A DNA stretch of 9,200 nucleotides from WOZL01 sp041678645 (GTDB lineage Bacteria; Patescibacteriota; Dojkabacteria; SC72), in assembly GCA_041678645.1 (NCBI GenBank), contig JBAYNT010000022.1, forward strand, positions 1-9,200, read 5' to 3'. Of the stretch, positions 5,646-9,200 are shown in pieces. Below the pieces are notes generated by a model that did not search any database, was not told where the DNA came from, and worked only from the letters and a program-made list of their open reading frames with translations. A program made the translations under genes and the position numbers. Positions within the stretch are counted from its first letter, which is position 1. Each line of letters opens with the position of its first letter.

Positions 5646-6512
5646 TTAAATTCCTTTTAAAGTTTCAATTTGCAAACTTTTTTGAGCTAATAACTCATCT
5701 CTTGGAAACCCTAAAGTGTCTGCTATATCAAAAACTAACCACTCATTGGTAAATTTGGAAAACTTAATAATTTCTAAAAATTTTTGAGTTGCTTCAATTC
5801 TATCCATATTAAATTTTGAAGAGATTTTCTCTAAACATGCACGGATAGCTAAGTATGATGATATATATGAGAGATCGAAGGAGCATGATTGGTTGGGGAT
5901 AAGCATTTTCCCAAAAAAGATATTTTCTTTCTCCATTTTTAATAGTTCATTTATTGTAAAAATCTGATTAGATTTGAGATTTTTAATAGCATTGTGGTGT
6001 TCTTGGAATTTATCCTCGTAACGCATCGTATACAGCACGAAGGCTTCTGCAAATCCTTCAGATACAAATCTATTTTTTTGAAAAAACATACTATGTACAA
6101 GATGTGCTAGTTCGTGTATATGGTTAACTTCTCGTGTCAAATTAGGGTCTTCAGGGAAGTTCTCAAATATATTTTGACTTACTCCATATGCAGAATTAAA
6201 GCTGTCAAGATCGTAAGATTGTACTGGTCTACCGCCACCTTTTTTAGTTTTATCTGGAAACTGTAAGAGTTCAACAAAATCTGTATCGGAAACTATGTAG
6301 ATGTAAAATATTGGGTTAGCATTTGCTGGGTATTTTAGATTTAGATTTTGGATTTGTTTAACATACTTTTTAAAGCTCTTAATAGCATTATCGTATACTC
6401 CAGAGTCATATTTCTTAGATAATTTTTCTGATAGGCGAATATGAAGAGTTTGGTCTACGATTTTTAATGCAGATTTATCAATATATTCTTTAAGTTTATC
6501 ATCTTGATACAT
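5646..6512 (-). CDS. HExxH metallopeptidase-like protein, family not identified
   Basis: The 288-aa protein carries HELAH at residues 133-137 and a conserved-looking SEGFAEAF block at 151-158. Glu156 lies exactly 18 residues after His137, the HExxH-x18-E spacing of gluzincins such as M1 peptidases; Glu152 is the other candidate zinc ligand. A later stretch, DLSYISSYLAIRACLEKIS (213-231), resembles the helix with a Tyr that follows the active site in peptidase MA proteins. The M1 GAMEN exopeptidase motif is absent. The N-terminal part is Lys-rich and has a short hydrophobic strand (IFYIYIVSD, 68-76). No signal peptide or membrane segment is visible, so it should be cytoplasmic. It starts 20 nt behind tRNA-Gly with no Shine-Dalgarno sequence. 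Peptidase activity is inferred from the motif only; substrate unknown. Confidence 0.75.
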   Translation of the reverse strand: MYQDDKLKEYIDKSALKIVDQTLHIRLSEKLSKKYDSGVYDNAIKSFKKYVKQIQNLNLKYPANANPIFYIYIVSDTDFVELLQFPDKTKKGGGRPVQSYDLDSFNSAYGVSQNIFENFPEDPNLTREVNHIHELAHLVHSMFFQKNRFVSEGFAEAFVLYTMRYEDKFQEHHNAIKNLKSNQIFTINELLKMEKENIFFGKMLIPNQSCSFDLSYISSYLAIRACLEKISSKFNMDRIEATQKFLEIIKFSKFTNEWLVFDIADTLGFPRDELLAQKSLQIETLKGI

Positions 6513-6532
6513 ATGTTATTTCTATTATCTAT

Positions 6533-6609
6533 TGGAGCGAGAGACGGGATTCGAACCCGCGACCTTCTCCTTGGGAAGGAGACATTCTAGCCAACTGAAC
6601 TACTCTCGC
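6533..6609 (-). tRNA. tRNA-Gly(CCC)
   Basis: The 77-nt gene includes an encoded CCA. Acceptor GCGAGAG/CTCTCGC, anticodon stem TCTCC/GGAGA around TTCCCAA with anticodon CCC, and T-arm GCGGG-TTCGAAT-CCCGT are all visible. Discriminator is T, as usual for bacterial glycine tRNA. Confidence 0.96.
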
Positions 6610-6617
6610 TTATGTGT

Positions 6618-6626
6618 ATTTTAACA
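6618..6626 (-). promoter_or_regulatory. tRNA-Gly promoter, extended -10
   Basis: TGTTAAAAT (TG-n-TAAAAT) ends 8 nt before the tRNA-Gly 5' end. The upstream terminator at 6638-6661 isolates the tRNA from ytxH, so a separate promoter is needed here. Any -35 would overlap the terminator U-tract and none is convincing. Confidence 0.5.
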
Positions 6627-6637
6627 AATATTTAAAC

Positions 6638-6661
6638 AAAAAGGGGAGTATACACTCCCCT
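6638..6661 (-). terminator. Intrinsic terminator of the YtxH-like gene
   Basis: On the minus strand an 8-bp GC-rich stem AGGGGAGT/ACTCCCCT with a 4-nt loop is followed directly by TTTTT. It lies 22 nt after the stop of the YtxH-like gene and before tRNA-Gly. This is the clearest terminator in the window. Confidence 0.88.
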
Positions 6662-6683
6662 ACAAATCTAATTAAAGATAGAG

Positions 6684-7046
6684 TTACTTAAATGATGCTT
6701 TAACCATGTCCCAATCTCTACCTAGCTGTGTACCCATTTTCTCTGCTATCTCTACAGTTACCTGACCATCCTCCTTGAATTCATTTAATACCTTGTTAAC
6801 CATATTCTTATAAGCATCCCAATCAATCTTCTTTCCTGCCTTTTTAACCTCATTTAATCTCCTCTCTACCTCTTTTTTAATCTCCTCATACTTATCTGTT
6901 GCTTTATCACTCATATCTACAGCAAATTTCTTAATATCTCCTCTTGTCTCTTCTCCAGACTTTGGAGCAAGTAATATACCTGCTACTGCACCTACAGCTA
7001 ATCCAGTAAATAATCCTGAAAAGAATGATTTTGTACTGTTATCCAT
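6684..7046 (-). CDS. YtxH-like membrane-anchored protein
   Basis: The 120-aa protein matches the YtxH (general-stress/gas-vesicle-protein-like) family in its N-terminal signature: a Gly/Ala-rich membrane segment, GLFTGLAVGAVAGILLAPKSGEETR (about 11-35), ending in the family's LLAPKSGxE(T/L)R motif. A long charged, probably coiled amphipathic region (40-95, KKFAVDMSDKATDKYEEIKKEVERRLNEVKKAGKK and onward) follows. The role of YtxH proteins is poorly defined; stress or envelope functions are suggested for relatives. The start is supported by AAGGA at 7052-7056, one of the few clear ribosome binding sites here, and by a TATAAT at 7070-7075. A strong terminator follows, so the gene can be a single unit or end an operon with the 87-aa gene. 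Confidence 0.85.
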   Translation of the reverse strand: MDNSTKSFFSGLFTGLAVGAVAGILLAPKSGEETRGDIKKFAVDMSDKATDKYEEIKKEVERRLNEVKKAGKKIDWDAYKNMVNKVLNEFKEDGQVTVEIAEKMGTQLGRDWDMVKASFK

Positions 7047-7051
7047 AATAA

Positions 7052-7075
7052 TCCTTATTTAATTTATATATTATA
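7052..7075 (-). promoter_or_regulatory. YtxH-like gene -10 box and ribosome binding site
   Basis: A perfect TATAAT (7070-7075) lies about 25 nt before the ATG, and AAGGA (7052-7056) stands 5 nt before it. No convincing -35 was found; TTGGAC is present but only 14 bp upstream of the -10. The Shine-Dalgarno sequence is notable because nearly all other genes in the window lack one. Confidence 0.5.
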
Positions 7076-7107
7076 TAGTAGCATATAGAGTCCAAGTATG
7101 AAAGTTT

Positions 7108-7371
7108 TTACTTGTTACTCATCTTTATCAGTAAGTATGCAATGATTACTAGTAGTGCTGGTGTAAGTATAGCAAAGAGTATTGTTATAAAACTGAAACC
7201 TTCTGTTTTCTGAATCTTTAATTCCTCAGATAGAGTAATTGGTTCTTCTGTGCTTTCTTGCTCTACCTGTATCTCCATTTGAGTGTTTTCTTTTACAGTA
7301 TCTTCCTGGGCATATATTGGTACTGTACTTAATCCCACTATTAAGATTGTAGCTATTAGGAATTTCTTCAT
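7108..7371 (-). CDS. Small exported protein with C-terminal membrane anchor, unknown function
   Basis: The 87-aa protein starts with a typical signal peptide: MKK, a hydrophobic core FLIATILIVGLSTVPI, and a likely cleavage site after Ala21 (IYA/QE). An acidic Glu/Gln/Thr-rich linker (22-58) is followed by one transmembrane segment (60-82) and a short basic end (KMSNK). This predicts a type I topology: an outside linker of about 37 residues held by a single helix with a cytoplasmic stub. The LepB encoded in the same window could process it. The frame extends 24 nt upstream to another ATG, but the MKK start gives a normal signal peptide and makes the gene exactly abut the divergent transcription unit. 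Overall composition recalls small CPR envelope proteins; no family was recognised. Confidence 0.75.
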   Translation of the reverse strand: MKKFLIATILIVGLSTVPIYAQEDTVKENTQMEIQVEQESTEEPITLSEELKIQKTEGFSFITILFAILTPALLVIIAYLLIKMSNK

Positions 7372-7395
7372 ATGAATATGGTAACATATTTGCAT
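7372..7395. promoter_or_regulatory. Divergent promoter region between the 87-aa gene and rnhB
   Basis: Only 24 bp separate the two divergent ATGs. CATATG flanks it at both ends (7369-7374 and 7393-7398). The core ATGGTAACAT (7378-7387) reads as an extended -10 on both strands: TGGTAACAT rightward, ending 8 nt before the rnhB ATG, and TGTTACCAT leftward, ending 6 nt before the other ATG. Each hexamer matches the consensus at 4 of 6 positions. Both mRNAs would be leaderless or nearly so. Confidence 0.35.
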
Positions 7396-8034
7396 ATGAT
7401 ATATCCAGATAGCAAATTAGAAGAAAAACTTTGGGGAGAAGGGTATGAGGTTGTTGTTGGTATAGATGAGGTTGGTAGAGGGCCTTTAGCGGGACCTGTG
7501 GCTGCTGGTGCAGTAGCATTTACTAAGGATTGTAAGGTTGTAGAGGGAGTAAGGGATAGTAAGACCTTGTCTGTGAGACAGAAGAATAGTTTGTACGATC
7601 AGATTAAGAATACAGTTAAGGGTTACGGTGTAGGTATGGTTAGTGAAAAAGAGATTGATGAGATAGGGATACAGATGGCAGTTCTAAAGGCTATGACCTT
7701 AGCACTAAGACAGGTAGAGGAGATGATTGGTAGGAGGGCGGACTATTTGATAGTAGATGGTGTTAATGTGGAGTTAATAGGGGAGTATCCTACTATGAAG
7801 ATGTCCAAAGGCGACCAGAAGCATTACAGTATTTCTGCTGCTTCTATACTTGCTAAGGTAGATAGGGATAACCTTATGATTAAGTACTCAGAGAAGTATC
7901 CAGAGTATGGTTTTGAGAGAAATATGGGTTATGGTACCAAGGAGCATATGGATGCGCTTAAGGAGTATGGTGTGTGTGATATACATAGGAGGAGTTATAG
8001 ACCTGTTGCAAAATGTGTTAAGGAAGGGATATAA
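7396..8034 (+). CDS. rnhB: Ribonuclease HII
   Basis: The 212-aa enzyme cuts RNA in RNA-DNA hybrids and at single ribonucleotides built into DNA. The catalytic DEDD set is complete: Asp24 and Glu25 in GIDEVGRGPLAGPV, Asp121 in LIVDGVN, and Asp140 in SKGDQKHYSISAASILAK, with the 19-residue spacing between the last two seen in the family. The GRG motif that recognises the 2'-OH at the junction is at 27-29, and the C-terminal GYGTKEHMDAL and HRRSYRPV motifs are present. The frame opens at 7372, but I choose the ATG at 7396, which gives the usual short M-x-x-P-x-x-x-x-E-x-x-L-W start. No Shine-Dalgarno sequence is seen. Codons are strikingly G-rich. A promoter for tRNA-Lys overlaps its stop. Confidence 0.95.
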   Translation: MIYPDSKLEEKLWGEGYEVVVGIDEVGRGPLAGPVAAGAVAFTKDCKVVEGVRDSKTLSVRQKNSLYDQIKNTVKGYGVGMVSEKEIDEIGIQMAVLKAMTLALRQVEEMIGRRADYLIVDGVNVELIGEYPTMKMSKGDQKHYSISAASILAKVDRDNLMIKYSEKYPEYGFERNMGYGTKEHMDALKEYGVCDIHRRSYRPVAKCVKEGI

Positions 8035-8035
8035 T
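8006..8035 (+). promoter_or_regulatory. tRNA-Lys promoter within the end of rnhB
   Basis: A -35 TTGCAA (8006-8011), 18-bp spacer and a perfect -10 TATAAT (8030-8035) end 11 nt before the tRNA. The -10 shares bases with the rnhB stop codon TAA (8032-8034). Confidence 0.6.
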
Positions 8036-8046
8036 CATCAAGTTTT

Positions 8047-8123
8047 GGGCCGCTAGCTCATCCGGCTAGAGCAACTGCCTTTTAAGCAGTAGGTGCTGAG
8101 TTCGAGTCTCAGGCGGCTCACCA
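8047..8123 (+). tRNA. tRNA-Lys(TTT)
   Basis: The 77-nt gene includes CCA. Acceptor GGGCCGC/GCGGCTC (one G-U pair), D-stem GCTC/GAGC, anticodon stem ACTGC/GCAGT around CTTTTAA with anticodon TTT, and T-arm CTGAG-TTCGAGT-CTCAG are intact. Discriminator is A. Confidence 0.96.
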
Positions 8124-8147
8124 TAAACCTCCCAAGTTATAGCAATG

Positions 8148-8156
8148 TGATATAAT
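8148..8156 (+). promoter_or_regulatory. Promoter of the first acidic orphan gene, extended -10
   Basis: TGATATAAT (extended -10 with perfect TATAAT) ends 28 nt before the ATG; a second TATAAT follows at 8161-8166. No -35 was found. The surrounding AATGTG context recurs before the next gene (8641-8655). Confidence 0.5.
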
Positions 8157-8184
8157 GTCCTATAATATATAGTTCTAAATACAT

Positions 8185-8607
8185 ATGATGAGTTCAGAGA
8201 GTAATATAACAGATGAAAGCGTAAAGGAGTTTAATAGGGTTTCCAATCTCCTGAGAGATCCTGATGGAAGTTACTTCAGTGATGTTGCCCTCGAGATCTT
8301 TGTTTATGGGTTTTTGACTCCTACATTTTATAGTAATCATCCAGAATTATGGAGAGAAGGTCTTAAGACTTTGTATAATCATGTAGGTAAATCCATTTGT
8401 GGTACTAGACTTTTAATAGAGGTATTTGGAAGAGAAGAAGAAATAAAGATTAACGGAGATCCTGTGTTAGTTAAACAGATTGATATTATTAGAGATAATG
8501 ATGAAAAGATCTATGAAGCTGGTATAGAGATAATGAATGAGTGTAGAGAGAATAATCCTTCTATCCTATCAGAGGCAGCTAAGGAAATTTTAGAGAATTA
8601 TAATTAA
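8185..8607 (+). CDS. Small acidic protein, unknown function (140 aa)
   Basis: I do not recognise this protein. It is 140 aa, predicted soluble and mostly helical, with acidic residues spread throughout (for example GREEEIKINGDP and IIRDNDEKIYEAG) and no signal peptide or membrane segment. Aromatic residues cluster at 39-57 (IFVYGFLTPTFYSNHPELW), which could be a hydrophobic core or a binding face. Two cysteines are present but no metal motif. Two adjacent ATGs (8185 and 8188) could start it; the extended -10 promoter places the start about 22 nt into the transcript. There is no Shine-Dalgarno sequence. It lies between tRNA-Lys and a second acidic orphan of the same size, with the same promoter style, but the two sequences do not align by eye. 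Confidence 0.7.
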   Translation: MMSSESNITDESVKEFNRVSNLLRDPDGSYFSDVALEIFVYGFLTPTFYSNHPELWREGLKTLYNHVGKSICGTRLLIEVFGREEEIKINGDPVLVKQIDIIRDNDEKIYEAGIEIMNECRENNPSILSEAAKEILENYN

Positions 8608-8646
8608 AGTTTGTTTACTATCCTTAAGAGTATGTCTTTCAATGTG

Positions 8647-8655
8647 TGATAAAAT
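8647..8655 (+). promoter_or_regulatory. Promoter of the second acidic orphan gene, extended -10
   Basis: TGATAAAAT, preceded by AATGTG, is followed by an AT-only-rich leader of about 32 nt up to the ATG at 8688. The upstream context matches the promoter at 8148-8156, and no -35 is apparent in either. The leader lacks a Shine-Dalgarno sequence. Confidence 0.45.
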
Positions 8656-8687
8656 ATTCTTATATTTAAATATTTACATAAATATAT

Positions 8688-9107
8688 ATGATAGAAGATA
8701 TAAATAACAATACAGAGATAGAGTTACATTATACTGATCCCCCAGAGCATGTTAAGGTTATGTTAGATATCCTCCCTAAAGAAGAGGTTGAGGATTACTT
8801 TACTAAGTATGCTACAGATATGTCAGAGGATAGTATTAATTGTTTCTATGGAGGATCTGTAAGGTTTCAGGATCCTTTCTTTACATATAATAAGGAGAAG
8901 TCCGAGGAGTACGTCCAGAGGGTTAAGGATAGGTTGGGTTGGGTAGTAGGGTTTGAGTATACTCCATTAAGGATAAGAGAAGTGACAGAGGAATTTCTAG
9001 AGGAGTTTAATGGCAAGAGTTTGAGTAGTGCTAAAGAATGGACAGAGGTTGTTGATGAGTGGGTTAGTATTATTAGGCCTTTGGCAAGAGAGGTTAGGGG
9101 GAAATAA
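8688..9107 (+). CDS. Small acidic protein, unknown function (139 aa)
   Basis: I do not recognise this protein. The 139-aa sequence is acidic and Glu-rich with no signal peptide or membrane segment. It opens with an acidic Asn-rich stretch (MIEDINNNTEIEL), then two predicted helices (PEHVKVMLDILPKEEVEDYF), a more extended middle (CFYGGSVRFQDPFF, 52-65) and a helical C-terminal half ending in a basic tail (REVRGK). Trp residues at 85, 117 and 124 suggest a folded core. Codon use is G-rich like rnhB, so it appears native to this strand. It has its own extended -10 promoter 80 nt after the preceding gene and no Shine-Dalgarno sequence. A palindrome lies 31 nt downstream. Confidence 0.7.
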   Translation: MIEDINNNTEIELHYTDPPEHVKVMLDILPKEEVEDYFTKYATDMSEDSINCFYGGSVRFQDPFFTYNKEKSEEYVQRVKDRLGWVVGFEYTPLRIREVTEEFLEEFNGKSLSSAKEWTEVVDEWVSIIRPLAREVRGK

Positions 9108-9138
9108 AAGATACACAGTTTTAAGTTAACAGAAGATT

Positions 9139-9165
9139 CAGTTATCCGGAATTTCCGGATAACTG
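9139..9165. repeat. Perfect 27-bp palindrome (13-bp arms, 1-nt centre)
   Basis: CAGTTATCCGGAA, one T, then its exact reverse complement TTCCGGATAACTG. Neither strand continues into a U-tract, so it is not a normal intrinsic terminator; a DNA operator for a dimeric regulator fits better. A TACAAT follows at 9188-9193, 22 bp beyond the palindrome, and could be the -10 of a gene that begins at or past the right edge. As RNA it could also form a stable hairpin behind the preceding gene. Confidence 0.8.
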
Positions 9166-9200
9166 CTGGTGATGGGAAAGATTACGATACAATGCATTAT

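Noticed and set aside
7372..7395. Alternative rnhB starts at 7372 and 7378
   Set aside because: They would give eight or six extra residues before the normal family N-terminus and occupy the whole divergent promoter region; not excluded, but less likely.
7226..7519. Open frame on the minus strand rich in Gln and Pro
   Set aside because: It lies opposite rnhB and in another frame of the 87-aa gene, with low-complexity composition; a shadow frame.
7000..7800. Replication origin suggested by a plus-strand switch from C-rich to G-rich near 7371, with parAB nearby
   Set aside because: The switch coincides with divergent genes and follows coding strand; no dnaA gene, no DnaA-box cluster and no AT-rich unwinding region were seen.
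8185..9107. The two acidic proteins as tandem paralogues
   Set aside because: Equal length and similar composition, but no motif or residue pattern aligns by eye.
9139..9165. DnaA boxes in the palindrome (TTATCC on both strands)
   Set aside because: The match to TTATNCACA breaks down after TTATCC, and there is only this one pair.

Overview
The window looks like a piece of an AT-rich, compact chromosome from a candidate-phyla-radiation (Patescibacteria) type bacterium. I base this on the short gaps, the tRNA genes scattered singly between protein genes, small proteins without recognisable families, near-absence of Shine-Dalgarno sequences, and a degenerate Fic-winged-helix protein of a kind I associate with that group. 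This placement is an inference. The standard code appears to be used, since gatB ends on a TGA that overlaps the gatC start.

Positions 1-7371 are transcribed leftward (minus strand). In transcription order they hold: an 87-aa exported, membrane-anchored acidic protein; a YtxH-like protein closed by a good intrinsic terminator; tRNA-Gly(CCC) followed by an HExxH metallopeptidase-like protein; tRNA-Thr(CGT) followed by a pseudo-Fic/winged-helix protein; gatB-gatC (amidotransferase subunits, ATGA overlap); tRNA-Leu(TAG) followed by a 76-aa cysteine-rich protein; tRNA-Glu(TTC) followed by signal peptidase I; then parA and the start of parB, which runs off the left edge. Positions 7372-9200 are transcribed rightward: rnhB (RNase HII), tRNA-Lys(TTT), two unrelated orphan genes for small acidic proteins, and a perfect 27-bp palindrome near the right edge.

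The recognisable genes are housekeeping: chromosome segregation (ParAB), protein export (LepB), Gln-tRNA/Asn-tRNA formation (GatBC), and removal of RNA from DNA (RNase HII). The accessory content is the pseudo-Fic regulator, the metallopeptidase, the tail-anchored exported protein and the two acidic proteins. The notable regulatory pattern is that every tRNA sits just upstream of a protein gene, several promoters are extended -10 (TGnTAnnnT) types, and parA, gatB and rnhB have candidate -10 boxes only 7-8 nt before their ATG, suggesting leaderless mRNAs. No gene-free stretch exceeds 300 bases; the longest is 4203-4377, upstream of gatB. No insertion sequence, CRISPR array, prophage or classical defence system was seen.
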